NCBI GenBank assembly: GCA_944389175.1
Contig: CALXLK010000001.1
Coordinates: 186,001-250,000 of the forward strand
DNA length: 64,000 nt
Origin: an uncultured Opitutales bacterium
GTDB lineage: Bacteria > Verrucomicrobiota > Verrucomicrobiia > Opitutales > Intestinicryptomonadaceae
Reading direction: 5' to 3'
This document shows positions 15,914-24,838 of this stretch, one piece after another (within the stretch, counting starts at the first letter, position 1; each line of letters begins with the position of its first letter). The notes beneath the pieces were generated by a model that was not told the DNA's origin, ran no database searches, and was given only the letters and a program-made list of their open reading frames with translations. Position numbers and translations under genes: made by a program.

Positions 15914-16384
15914 ATGAAAAAGACGCAGGCTCCACGCATTACGGAAATTCGCAATAGGAAGGTCTCTCGCGACTATTTTGTCGGCGAGACTTTCGAGGCC
16001 GGCGTTGTCCTCACGGGAACGGAAGTCAAAAGCTTTCGCGCAGGCCGGGCCCAGATAAACGACGCCTTTGTCCGCATCGAAAATCTGGAGGCGATAATGT
16101 ATCAGGCGCACATCAACGAATACGACTTCGGCAATATCAACAACCATAATCCCACGCGCCCGCGCAAGCTTTTGCTGCACAAAAAGCAAATTTTGAAGTT
16201 GAAGTCGGCCACGGAGTCGGGCGGGACGTCGATAATTCCGCTGAAGATGTACATGAAAAACGGCCTCGTAAAAGTTCTCATAGGCGTTTGCACGGGCAAA
16301 AAGCTCTACGACAAGCGCCAAGACATAAAGAAGAACGAGGCCATGCGCGAGGCCCGCAGGGCTATGTCAAACTACAGGCGCTAA
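15914..16384 (+). CDS. smpB: SsrA-binding protein SmpB
   Basis: This 156-residue tmRNA partner is needed for trans-translation rescue of stalled ribosomes. Family motifs are clear: NRKVSRDYFVGETFEAG, LTGTEVKSFRAG, INDAFVRIE and the basic C-terminal YDKRQDIKKNEAMREARR. ATG 15914 (MKKTQAPRI) fits family length. A GTG at 15887 is also in frame but lies inside the rpoZ terminator hairpin. No ribosome binding site is visible for either, because the upstream bases are the terminator T run. The stop overlaps the trmL start (TAATG), so the two are coupled. Confidence 0.95.
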   Translation: MKKTQAPRITEIRNRKVSRDYFVGETFEAGVVLTGTEVKSFRAGRAQINDAFVRIENLEAIMYQAHINEYDFGNINNHNPTRPRKLLLHKKQILKLKSATESGGTSIIPLKMYMKNGLVKVLIGVCTGKKLYDKRQDIKKNEAMREARRAMSNYRR

Positions 16385-16893
16385 TGCAAAATCCCGCCCT
16401 TCATATTATTTTGCACAATCCAAAAATGCCGCAAAATACCGGCAATATAGGGCGCACATGCGCCATATTGGGGGCGAGGCTGCACCTGATTCATCCGCTT
16501 GGATTTATAATAACCGATGCGCGTTTGCGCCGTGCGGGAATGGACTACTGGTATAGCTTGGATGTTGTGCACCACCGCGACTGGGAATCGTTTAAGCTCT
16601 CCGACAAGGCTCCGAAGCTGGATAGAATATGGCTTTTTACCACAAAGGCTTCAAGTTGCTACTGGGATGCCCAGTTCCAATACGGCGACGCCCTCATGTT
16701 TGGCGCCGAAGACTGCGGCGTTCCCGAATGCGTCCATAAGGACATTTGGGAGCACAGAGTCAAGATACCGCAGTTTGTTCCCGGGTTGCGCTCCCTCAAT
16801 TTAGCCACATCCGCAGGCATAGGCGCTTACGAGGCCATGCGCCAGATAAAAGGAAAATTAGGCGGCATGGCGCTCGGCTCTCAGGTGCTTTGA
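16384..16893 (+). CDS. trmL: tRNA (cytidine/uridine-34-2'-O)-methyltransferase TrmL
   Basis: This 169-residue SPOUT methyltransferase 2'-O-methylates the wobble base of tRNA-Leu isoacceptors. The start is the ATG overlapping the smpB stop (MQNPALHIILHNPKMPQNTG). SPOUT motifs are NIGRTCAILGARLHLIHPLG, the SAM-site FGAEDCGVPE and the C-terminal knot RSLNLATSAGIGAYEAMRQ. The 3' end overlaps the convergent SDR gene by 13 bp. Confidence 0.92.
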   Translation: MQNPALHIILHNPKMPQNTGNIGRTCAILGARLHLIHPLGFIITDARLRRAGMDYWYSLDVVHHRDWESFKLSDKAPKLDRIWLFTTKASSCYWDAQFQYGDALMFGAEDCGVPECVHKDIWEHRVKIPQFVPGLRSLNLATSAGIGAYEAMRQIKGKLGGMALGSQVL

Positions 16894-17795
16894 GCCCGTT
16901 CCCGGGCAAGGGCGACGCTTTCGATGAAACTATCGATGTTTGGCGACAGAAACTCAAAACCGCCTTCAAGCAATTTTTTAGGTTCGGCCCGAACGTCGGA
17001 AAATATCAGCTCGGAGGCCATTTGCCCCATAAATAGCCTCATTAGTGGGCTTGGGATTTTTATCGGAATGGAAAAATTCTTCAGCCGCGCGCTTGCGCGC
17101 GCCAATTCCAAATAGGAGCACGGCCGCGCGGAAGTGAAATTGACCGGGCCTTCAAGCGACCGGTTCTCAATGGCAAATTCCACCGCGCGGCACAAATCGG
17201 CAAGGGCAATCCACGAAAATAAGATAGAGCCGTCGCCAAAAATCGGGCGAATGTGCCAATCGAGCGCTTTTGCAAACTTTGCAAAAAATCCGCCGGAGGG
17301 GTCCATAATAATTCCGAAACGAATGTTCACGATGCGGGTATGGGTCGGCAAGAGATTTGAGGCTCTTTCCCACTGCCTGCATACCTCGGCAAGAAAGCCT
17401 TCTCCGCCGGGCGAGTTCTCGTCTGTGTAATTGGGATTGAGTCCGTAGTAGCCCACCGCCGAGGCGCACAGAAAAACTTTCGGCGGATTTGGCGCAGCGG
17501 CAATGGCTTTGTTGATAGTCCGTGCGCTTTTGACGCGGCTGGATGTTATTTCAAGCATGTTTGCGCTCGTCCAACGGGTGAAAATATTTTGTCCGGCAAG
17601 CGAAATTACGGCGTCGAAACTTGAAAGGGCATTTGGGTCGAGATACTCGTTTTCTATATCCCAATAGATACCTTTGCCGTCGCGGGAACGGCTTAGGCGC
17701 TCCACTGTGTGTCCGCGCCTGCGCAGATATGACTCAAGCGCGCCCCCTACAAAGCCGCCCGCGCCTCCGATTAGAATTCTCTGTGGATTGTTCAT
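16881..17795 (-). CDS. TIGR01777-family epimerase-like SDR protein
   Basis: This 304-residue extended short-chain dehydrogenase has an NAD(P) site GGAGGFVGGALESYLRRRGH at the N-terminus. Characteristic TIGR01777 signatures follow: ISLAGQNIFTRW, SRVKSARTINKAIA, CASAVGYYG (the Tyr of the active site), FGIIMDPSGGFFAKFAKAL and SWIALADLCRAVEFAI. E. coli YfcH and human SDR39U1 are relatives, and their biochemical role is not known. It is convergent with trmL and separated from the hydrolase cluster. Confidence 0.88.
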   Translation of the reverse strand: MNNPQRILIGGAGGFVGGALESYLRRRGHTVERLSRSRDGKGIYWDIENEYLDPNALSSFDAVISLAGQNIFTRWTSANMLEITSSRVKSARTINKAIAAAPNPPKVFLCASAVGYYGLNPNYTDENSPGGEGFLAEVCRQWERASNLLPTHTRIVNIRFGIIMDPSGGFFAKFAKALDWHIRPIFGDGSILFSWIALADLCRAVEFAIENRSLEGPVNFTSARPCSYLELARASARLKNFSIPIKIPSPLMRLFMGQMASELIFSDVRAEPKKLLEGGFEFLSPNIDSFIESVALARERAQST

Positions 17796-17913
17796 GGCCT
17801 GACAAGTTTTATTATTGAAAAATAGCCTATATTTCCTTCATCCATAAACGGGCGCGGGAAATCGAGGCTCTGCTGAAATTGCAGCATATATTCTTTTATC
17901 GGCCGAGTTTTGG

Positions 17914-20673
17914 CTATTCGTAGAGCAGTTTTACTTTTCCGGCGAGCCCGCTTGGGTATAGCGGGTCGTCCATGCAGTATCCGCTAAAGATAGTTTGTTT
18001 GTCGCGCTTGCAGTTGCGTGTGCGCACGTTGCTCTTTGTTATTTTTTTGTCGGGCGGCATGTAGCAATCGCCGATGAGCCTGTTGCGCCACGTATTAACC
18101 ACCTTTATCTCCAAAGTATTGCTGCCTTTCTTTAAATATTTTGCGATATCGCATTTGAAAGGATACGTCCACAAAGTGGCTGCCTTTTCCCCATTGACGT
18201 ATATTTCCGCGAGGTTGTTGACCTCGTCGAATGTCAACTCCGCGCGGCGTGGGATAGCGTCAAGCTTGATGGTATTCGAGTACGAGGCTTCTCCCGAAAA
18301 ATGTCTCACGCCGAAATCGCCGTGTTTTGTCAGATCCACTAAACTATCCATAAGAATTTTATCCGGAGCCCCGCGCCCCTTTTGAAACGACACGCTCCAC
18401 GGGCCGCAAATTTCCATTGAATTTTTCGGAGCCGGGAGGGCGGGGGCCGCACGGCTTTTGTCGGCAAAAACAACGAAAATAGAGCCGTGCTTTGGCAGCG
18501 ACAATTCAATCTCCGTCCTTCCGTCGTCGAGGCGCCTCCATTTATCGGGCGCGCACCGGGAGCCGTCGACGGCATTCCACAGTTCAGGGATTCCCTTTGC
18601 GTCGAAAATAACTTTTTTGCGCCCTTGGCCAACGAGGAAAAACACATCGTTTTCTCCGCGCCGCGCTATGTATTCAAAGTCCCCCTCGCATGAAGGGGCG
18701 AGCTTTTCCTTTGCGAATTTGCCGAAGTCGGCGCCGTCCCATAGGTTGTCTGCGATGTCCGCGATAGCCTCATTATTTTCTCCGAGCCCCGCGCATGAAG
18801 TAGGCTTATTGTTATTGCAAAACACGGGAAGGCCCGCCTTTTTAAATTCCAATATTTTTTTTAGTGCCGCTGGGGAGACTTTATCGGAAAGTAAGTCCAC
18901 GTATAGCGCCTTGTAAGTCATACCGCTGTCTAATTTCAGAAGGCCGTTTTCGACTCTTGCGGCGCCTAGCAGGATTTCGTTGTTTATGGTGTCAAATTTC
19001 AGCGGATAAAATTTATCCGCACCCTTTTTCCCCATTCTATGTATTTTCCCGTTCCAATAATTTTGTCCGTACCAGTGATCGTACGGGACGTCCCCCTCGT
19101 ATAGGCAGAAATCCGACCGCGGATTGCCGTAGCGGAGCATGTATTGGCAGCGCGCAATGTATCTGATAAATTCGGCGCTTTGTTTGTGCCAGGTAACGTT
19201 TCTGTTAAAGTGGGTTCCAGCGAAGTATTCAATGCCCGGCAGGCCGTATTTATCGGGCGAGGATGTAAAGGTGTGAAGAATTGAAAAATTTGCCCCCAAT
19301 ATGAACGACTTGTCTCCGAAAAACTTTAAGAGAGACGGATACATGCTCCAATGTCCCTGCATATGCGTAAACGCCTCCTGGGCTACGAGCTTTTTACCGT
19401 AAATTCTGGCGGCGGAGGCGATCGGGCGTATAAGGTAGCGTCCCTCTTTTTTGGGATCGTCGTAATCGAAATCCTCCCAGAATTCGCCTTGGGGCATGTC
19501 GTTTAGGCCGAGAAATGACAACTGGTCGGCTTCGCCAAAAACCTGAGGCTTGCGCACCCACGGGCCTCCGGATTCCGAGTGCCATTTTACGCCGTCGCCG
19601 TGGGCCAAATCTCCCAACGTTTTGTATAGATTTTCTCTGAAGCAATTATTTCTTGCCCGTCGGAAGTCTGTAATGAAACGGTCGTATTCTTCGTCTGAGG
19701 ATATTTTGAAGCCGCAGAGCGCCGGGAGCCATTTGCGGATATCGTAGCCGCGGTCTTTTTTAAAGAAGGCGTCGAAGCCGTGCGACCAAGTTGGCACAGA
19801 GCCTTCCCAACTGACATTGTAGAAATGTGATATTGTCTTTCCCAAGGCTTGCGGAAAGCGCTTTTTAAATTCTTCTATAAACCTATTATAGTGGGCCGTT
19901 ACGGCATTTTTATCGAGAATGTCGACATCGTAGTCCCTCCCTTTTAGGAGAGTGTATGATATTTGCAAAATGCACCAATTGCCGTCTTCTGGCGCTTTCC
20001 AGTTTATTTTGCCATCTCTTACCTTATCTCTGAGATCTACAACGCTCAAAGCCTTTCTAAATAGCGCGTTGCTTTCTCCGTTTATGCTTTTTCCGGAAGT
20101 TGCCGCCATGGAGTACGCGCCGTCGCCTGCCGAAATCCATTCCGATTCATGTATTCTTTCACCCTCGTACCTGATTGCAAAAGTGGCTACATTCCACGAG
20201 AAGTCTGGATTTGGCGACGGGAGGACACCGTTAAAAGAGTCAAGCGGCATGAGCTTATAGACGAGATGCTTCGGGGCGTCGCCGCCGAGTTTCCAGGGGC
20301 CCTTGAGGTTCCCCCCGCACGAGCTTAGATTAACGCTCAGCTTCAATCCGAGGCGCTCGCATTCCGATACGGCGTGCCGGAGATTCTCCAGCCATAAATT
20401 GCTCATGTGCTCGCACAGGGGTTTCGGATATATCAAGTGGCGATCGTCCTCCCAGTATCCGCGGTTGTCGAGAAATAGTATGCCAGATAAGCCTATTTCT
20501 TTCATTGCCTCCAAGTCCTGCGTGATTGATTGCTTGTCGACATTGCCGTTTAGCCATAGCCAATAGGCCCACGGCTTGCAGTCTTCCGGGGGATTGGCAA
20601 ACTTTTTATAGTCTATCTTGGCGAACGCGGCGCACATAGACACCGCAAAGATGAGAAAAACCAACTTCTTCAT
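17914..20673 (-). CDS. secreted GH106-like alpha-L-rhamnosidase
   Basis: This 919-residue protein starts at 20673 with a clear signal peptide (KKLVFLIFAVSMCAAFA). The start of the mature protein, FANPPEDCKPWAYWLWLNGN followed by DLEAMKEIGLSGILF, is typical of the GH106 family, which removes terminal L-rhamnose from plant polysaccharides. The C-terminal 150 residues (VRHFSGEASYSNTIKLDAI, FDEVNNLAEIYVNGEKAATLW) form a galactose-binding-like beta sandwich. The length fits the family (about 900-1100). It lies downstream of the GH42-like gene on the same strand with about 310 bp and a terminator between, so it probably has its own promoter. The divergent AraC protein is a plausible regulator. Confidence 0.8.
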   Translation of the reverse strand: MKKLVFLIFAVSMCAAFAKIDYKKFANPPEDCKPWAYWLWLNGNVDKQSITQDLEAMKEIGLSGILFLDNRGYWEDDRHLIYPKPLCEHMSNLWLENLRHAVSECERLGLKLSVNLSSCGGNLKGPWKLGGDAPKHLVYKLMPLDSFNGVLPSPNPDFSWNVATFAIRYEGERIHESEWISAGDGAYSMAATSGKSINGESNALFRKALSVVDLRDKVRDGKINWKAPEDGNWCILQISYTLLKGRDYDVDILDKNAVTAHYNRFIEEFKKRFPQALGKTISHFYNVSWEGSVPTWSHGFDAFFKKDRGYDIRKWLPALCGFKISSDEEYDRFITDFRRARNNCFRENLYKTLGDLAHGDGVKWHSESGGPWVRKPQVFGEADQLSFLGLNDMPQGEFWEDFDYDDPKKEGRYLIRPIASAARIYGKKLVAQEAFTHMQGHWSMYPSLLKFFGDKSFILGANFSILHTFTSSPDKYGLPGIEYFAGTHFNRNVTWHKQSAEFIRYIARCQYMLRYGNPRSDFCLYEGDVPYDHWYGQNYWNGKIHRMGKKGADKFYPLKFDTINNEILLGAARVENGLLKLDSGMTYKALYVDLLSDKVSPAALKKILEFKKAGLPVFCNNNKPTSCAGLGENNEAIADIADNLWDGADFGKFAKEKLAPSCEGDFEYIARRGENDVFFLVGQGRKKVIFDAKGIPELWNAVDGSRCAPDKWRRLDDGRTEIELSLPKHGSIFVVFADKSRAAPALPAPKNSMEICGPWSVSFQKGRGAPDKILMDSLVDLTKHGDFGVRHFSGEASYSNTIKLDAIPRRAELTFDEVNNLAEIYVNGEKAATLWTYPFKCDIAKYLKKGSNTLEIKVVNTWRNRLIGDCYMPPDKKITKSNVRTRNCKRDKQTIFSGYCMDDPLYPSGLAGKVKLLYE

Positions 20674-20932
20674 GCAAGAGAGAATACAGAATATAGCGGC
20701 ACATCGCAACACCAAACTTAAAGAGTTATTTTTTTCTCTTACTTGTAGCCGCTAATTTAAAAATTATTTAGGCATGTAGAGCATGCTAATTATGGATATT
20801 ATTATTTTATATAAAATGATATACAACTGTCATGGGCGAAGTTTAATGCGGCAGGGGAAATACAATATGTAGTTTCTAATAAAAGATTTTTTGAAACGCG
20901 AAGTGGAACCCGAATAAGTCGTAGCATATGTC

Positions 20933-20956
20933 AAAAACGCTCCAGAATTGAGCGTT
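20933..20956 (-). terminator. terminator of GH42-like gene
   Basis: On the minus strand AACGCTC / GAGCGTT with a 7-nt loop runs into a short T tract, 27 bp after the stop codon of the GH42-like gene. The rest of 20674-20932 is A+T-rich and holds the presumed GH106 promoter and no gene. Confidence 0.65.
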
Positions 20957-20982
20957 TGTTGCGTGTTGCGCTTTCATTGTTT

Positions 20983-22635
20983 CTACTTCTTTTTCAAGAA
21001 TTCTATTGAGCCGGTCTTTGGATTAAATTTTGAAATTATGTTGATGTGGTCGGTATAGTAAGAGCCGTCGAATTCTCCAAAGCGCTTAAAGTCTTCAATG
21101 CCTTCGCCTAGGCTCAGGCGCTGGCCGTTTTCCAATATTGTGGGGTTGTTGCCCTTTATGTACCAAATTCTGCCTCCCTTTTTCTCCCAATTGATCAATG
21201 CCTCTGCGGTGCTTTGCGCAATTGGGCAATTCTTAGGCAAAATTAAATCTTTTATTCCTGATAAAAATCCGTCGGATATCATCAGTTCATCGGCCAATTC
21301 ATAATCGCAATGCCGCCTTATGTCTGCCAGTTCCTCGTATAGGCGGGTAATATTCTTTATTTCCCCGCATATTTCGGCCTGGTACGGATAAAAAACGGCT
21401 ATATCGCAATGAACAGGGAGGCATTTTACGAAATTCTTGTATTTGCCGTATTGCTGTATTTCAGAACAAATACTGGAAGGGTCGTTGTGGAACATTGAGG
21501 CGGAATTGGCAAGCGCCTCGTAAATGGCCGCCGGAACTTTTTCTTTAACTACCCCGGCTGCCGCTTCGACGCCGAATTTTGCGCCGTAAAATCGCGCCGC
21601 TGAAGATATGCGGCGAGTGCTTACGTTTGTTAAGGCAAAATCCCGTCTGTGGGCCAATCCGGTCCACCTGGCGGTCATGGAGTATTTGGCGGCTATTTTA
21701 GCAGCCATACTTTTACACTGTCCCTGTCCGCCGTTTATGCTTTCGAAGATGCAACCCAAAGGCATGGCCATGGGCGTGTTTGGAAAATATTTTCTTATTA
21801 TCGAACATGCTTTGTCGGTGAAATCCATCAGAGAATCGGAATACCATTTGGCGTAATCAAGTCTCATTATAAGCGGATTTCCCCCAAAAGGCATCTTGGG
21901 CATAATGTCGTCTTCAAAAGACTTAAAATCGGTTCCCCAGGCCTTGTTAAGGGCGCTTATATCCCTGTACTTATGCGCCATTTTCTTTTTAAAATCGGCT
22001 TTGGCGAGATTGTCTGCGCTCCAGAAACCGGTGTGGTTGTGCGGAGGTGAAAAAATATAATGGTTGACGCCAAGCGGGTAGGTGACCTCGCCATAGTCTC
22101 CGTAAATCCCGACATACAAGAAACCGATTCTGTCCCGGTATTTATCGGCAAGATCTTTGGCAAGCCTTTCGTATTGCCTTAAAAATTTGGCATCCCAAAG
22201 GCTGGCAATGGTAGAGTCCTCCCCGTGCTCAAGGCAGCGCAAGCGCGTTATGTCCTTCTCCCATTTTGGCGGATGCTGGAACCAGTAAAATATTCCGATT
22301 TTAAATCCGTTTTTTTCTATCAGATTCATATCGCGCTCTAGCCTGCTGTAAGAGATTTTTCCCCGCTCGGGTTCCGACTCGTGCCACACGAGCCTAGTCT
22401 CTATCACGCTTACGCCGAATTCTCTCATGGCCTTGATTATCTCCGGATTTTCCAATACCTCGTAAAGCTTCTCCTTATCCAAGGCTTCTGACATGACAGT
22501 GCCAAACTTTATATGTTCCCTGGGTATATGCCTCGAATGATATACGACTTCATTGCCATCGCCGTAAGATGCACGAGCGGCAAATTGAAAAAAGCATAAA
22601 ATAAAAATTGCGGAATATTTTTTCACAGCAGACAT
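20983..22635 (-). CDS. secreted GH42-like (clan GH-A) glycoside hydrolase
   Basis: This 550-residue protein has an N-terminal signal peptide (SAIFILCFFQFAARA). It reads as a TIM-barrel hydrolase of the beta-galactosidase (GH42/GH14-like) type: an early EFGVSVIETRLVWHESEPE barrel strand, then GFKIGIFYWFQHPPKW. GFLYVGIYGDYGEV is the likely acid/base Glu region, and FGVEAAAG is a candidate nucleophile region. A beta-galactosidase trimerisation-like part follows (DIAVFYPYQAEICGEI...LADELMISDGFL). The exact family and substrate cannot be assigned by eye. It is divergent from the AraC-type regulator, with only 150 bp between. Confidence 0.7.
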   Translation of the reverse strand: MSAVKKYSAIFILCFFQFAARASYGDGNEVVYHSRHIPREHIKFGTVMSEALDKEKLYEVLENPEIIKAMREFGVSVIETRLVWHESEPERGKISYSRLERDMNLIEKNGFKIGIFYWFQHPPKWEKDITRLRCLEHGEDSTIASLWDAKFLRQYERLAKDLADKYRDRIGFLYVGIYGDYGEVTYPLGVNHYIFSPPHNHTGFWSADNLAKADFKKKMAHKYRDISALNKAWGTDFKSFEDDIMPKMPFGGNPLIMRLDYAKWYSDSLMDFTDKACSIIRKYFPNTPMAMPLGCIFESINGGQGQCKSMAAKIAAKYSMTARWTGLAHRRDFALTNVSTRRISSAARFYGAKFGVEAAAGVVKEKVPAAIYEALANSASMFHNDPSSICSEIQQYGKYKNFVKCLPVHCDIAVFYPYQAEICGEIKNITRLYEELADIRRHCDYELADELMISDGFLSGIKDLILPKNCPIAQSTAEALINWEKKGGRIWYIKGNNPTILENGQRLSLGEGIEDFKRFGEFDGSYYTDHINIISKFNPKTGSIEFLKKK

Positions 22636-22785
22636 AAAGCAAGTTCCCTATTTTTTTTCTGTAAGTTATGCGTCGTTACTTTCGCGATTCTATCATACTG
22701 ATCCAGATTCGTGAATGTTAAATTTTTATTATGTATTTAAAAAATTATTATTGAATCCTAAACGATAAAATATTCATTAGAGGCA

Positions 22786-23733
22786 GTGAAGAACTCAAAA
22801 CAGCGCCCTATCAAAAAAAACTCATACGTGTTTTCCATTTTGAGCGACAAGCATATGGTTTTTTGGTCGAATGGATCGATTCAGCATTATTTGGGAGCGC
22901 CGACGAAATTAATAAACTCGGTCGGGATAGTAAGCTCGGGGGCGAGTGGGGTAATAACAAAGCCGGATGCTGACATCAAAAATATTTTCGGCAGATATGG
23001 GATTATAGCCTTGGCCTTTTCGCGGAGGACCTCTGATTTTTACCAGTATATAAACGCCGATACATTTACAGACGTGGCGCTTGTAGAAAGCGGAACGATA
23101 TCCTTCAATTACGGATCCACTAAATTAAAAGTAAATTCAGGCGAGGCTCTTATTGTGCCTAAAGGACATTCCGGCTCTTTTAATGTAATTTCGAAAAATG
23201 CGTCCATGTGGTGGTTTGATCTTTCCGCAGGGTGCGAGATTGACAGGCGGTTAGGGAAATCGGTGTCGAAAAGAAGATTCTCGCATTTTGCCGAGATGTT
23301 GAGCATTTTAAGACTTTATAGGGGCGAAGCATACAAGGAATGCGACATTCAAATATTGGAGAGTTACGCCGCTGCATTTTATTGGCTAATCATGCGCGAA
23401 GTAAGGTCGAAAAACTTGTTGCCGGAAGCTGAAAGGTTGGAATCCATCGTAAACAGCATAAAAGTTCACCCTTCAAAAACAATCAACTCTTCAAAAGCCG
23501 CAAGATGCCTCGGCATGACACAATACCGCCTAAACAGGCTCTCTTCGGAAATTTACGGAAGGAATTTTGCGAAAGTTATATCGGATATTCGCCTGAGCAA
23601 GGCTATGGAACTTGTAAAAAAGGGGGCTTACAAATATTCGAAGATTGCCAAGATGGTGGGGTATTCCAGCCCGTTTTCTTTTTCGCATGCGTTTAAAATG
23701 CGCTATGGCAAACGGCCGTCTGCAATACTCTAA
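22786..23733 (+). CDS. AraC-family transcriptional regulator
   Basis: This 315-residue protein starts with GTG at 22786, with AGAGG just upstream. The N-terminal cupin-like sensor (about residues 60-140) includes VALVESGTISFNYG and ALIVPKGHSGSFNVI. The C-terminal double HTH (about 220-315) has SSKAARCLGMTQYRLNRL and YKYSKIAKMVGYSSPFSFSH followed by MRYGKRPSAI, the standard AraC signature. It sits divergent from the GH42-like gene and close to the GH106-like gene. Induction of these hydrolases by a released sugar is a reasonable inference. Confidence 0.88.
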   Translation: MKNSKQRPIKKNSYVFSILSDKHMVFWSNGSIQHYLGAPTKLINSVGIVSSGASGVITKPDADIKNIFGRYGIIALAFSRRTSDFYQYINADTFTDVALVESGTISFNYGSTKLKVNSGEALIVPKGHSGSFNVISKNASMWWFDLSAGCEIDRRLGKSVSKRRFSHFAEMLSILRLYRGEAYKECDIQILESYAAAFYWLIMREVRSKNLLPEAERLESIVNSIKVHPSKTINSSKAARCLGMTQYRLNRLSSEIYGRNFAKVISDIRLSKAMELVKKGAYKYSKIAKMVGYSSPFSFSHAFKMRYGKRPSAIL

Positions 23734-23913
23734 GTAATTCAATATTTAAGATTATGCCGACATATTAAATTTGGCCGGCCGGCATGCATTAATTGCTCCT
23801 ATTAACTCCGAGGTGCAATATGGATTAAAAGCCATAAATAGAATGCTTGACAAGCATAAGAAAATTTTTTGTTCTGTTCGGGTTGAAATCTTCCAGAAAG
23901 GAGTCCCATAAAG

Positions 23914-24168
23914 ATGAATGTTGTCGTTAAGAAAAAACGCGCGGTGATGATGGAATACGTCATTATAGCCGTATTGATAGCCGCTGCGGTTGTTGTCGCG
24001 GTTATGATGCTCGGCAAGAATGTCTCATCCGAGATGAACGTCGCAACCCGCTCCATGAGCGATGCTAAAGCCGCAGTAAGCGCGCAGAAGGACATCAAGA
24101 CCCAGGCGGAAAAAGACGTTAAGAGCGCCGAAGAGCACCGTAAGGGCATGCACAATTACGACCAATAG
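23914..24168 (+). CDS. flp: Flp-type Tad pilin
   Basis: This 84-residue pilin has a short basic leader (MNVVVKKKR), then AVMMEYVIIAVLIAAAVVVA, the Flp pattern of four residues, Glu-Tyr and a hydrophobic helix. The family normally has Gly at -1; here it is Arg. The C-terminal half is Lys/Ala-rich and helical (DIKTQAEKDVKSAEEHRKG). It has an excellent AAAGGAG site about 14 bp before the ATG. A strong branched hairpin with T run follows and probably uncouples high pilin expression from the downstream assembly genes. This is the main fibre subunit candidate. Confidence 0.85.
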   Translation: MNVVVKKKRAVMMEYVIIAVLIAAAVVVAVMMLGKNVSSEMNVATRSMSDAKAAVSAQKDIKTQAEKDVKSAEEHRKGMHNYDQ

Positions 24169-24233
24169 GATCGGGTTGTCTGCCTATATTGCCCGTTTGG
24201 GGTGTGAAAGAGAATTTTAATCAACAGTATCGA

Positions 24234-24270
24234 AACGGGATAGCCGCATTGTGCGGGAATCCCGTTTTTT
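24234..24270 (+). terminator. terminator/attenuator between flp and prepilin peptidase
   Basis: Outer stem AACGGGA / TCCCGTT encloses an inner stem CCGCA / TGCGG and ends in a T run. It stops 10 bp before the next start codon. Partial readthrough would give high pilin and low assembly-gene expression. Confidence 0.75.
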
Positions 24271-24279
24271 ATTACGGAT

Positions 24280-24825
24280 ATGGAATTGTTGGTCCTTGTA
24301 AAATTTATTTTGGCCACTCCATGGCTGATATATCTTGGGGTGCGCGACTATCGTACCCGGCAGCTTCCGAATCTTTTTACTCTCGGAGGGGCTGCCGTTA
24401 TGCTTGTGATTGCATTCGGGGCAGATTTCCAATACGGGTTGAATTCTCTGATAGCAGGCGGCCTTTGCGCGCTGTTTTTGCTGTTGCCTTTTTTCCTGCG
24501 CGCCGCGGGAGCGGGAGATGTAAAGATGTTATTTGCCTCCGGAATAATAGCCGGGCCAGGCAATGTCTTAAACCTTATACTTTTAATATCATTTGCGGGG
24601 CTTATATTGGCGCTTGTTATGCTTGTATTAAAAGCGGTTGATTCTGCCCGACTTAAGCATTACCTGCGCTGCATGTTCGATTTCCGCTACGACAGGAAAG
24701 CCGGAAGGGCGGCTCTTCCACCGCCCGAGGCGGAGGCGTGCAGAGTGCCTTTCGGCGTGGCGATATCTTGCGGATTATTTATAAACTTGTCTTTGCAGGT
24801 ATTGGCCGTATACTTCGCGCAATAA
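24280..24825 (+). CDS. tadV: Flp prepilin peptidase (TadV/CpaA)
   Basis: This 181-residue polytopic membrane protease of the A24 aspartyl family removes pilin leaders. The first catalytic Asp lies in VRDYRTRQLPNLF and the second in AAGAGDVKMLFA, the GxGD motif of the family. Hydrophobic segments alternate with short loops as in TadV/CpaA. It lacks the N-methylation domain of PilD, as expected for Tad systems. The C-terminus adds a charged stretch (CMFDFRYDRKAGRAALPPPE) before a last membrane segment. It lies in the plus-strand Tad operon, directly after the pilin attenuator. Confidence 0.9.
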   Translation: MELLVLVKFILATPWLIYLGVRDYRTRQLPNLFTLGGAAVMLVIAFGADFQYGLNSLIAGGLCALFLLLPFFLRAAGAGDVKMLFASGIIAGPGNVLNLILLISFAGLILALVMLVLKAVDSARLKHYLRCMFDFRYDRKAGRAALPPPEAEACRVPFGVAISCGLFINLSLQVLAVYFAQ

Positions 24826-24838
24826 TGCATTTTGAGAT

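Noticed and set aside
24189-24641. 150-codon frame overlapping the prepilin peptidase start
   Set aside because: Crosses the attenuator hairpin and overlaps a clear TadV protein in another frame.
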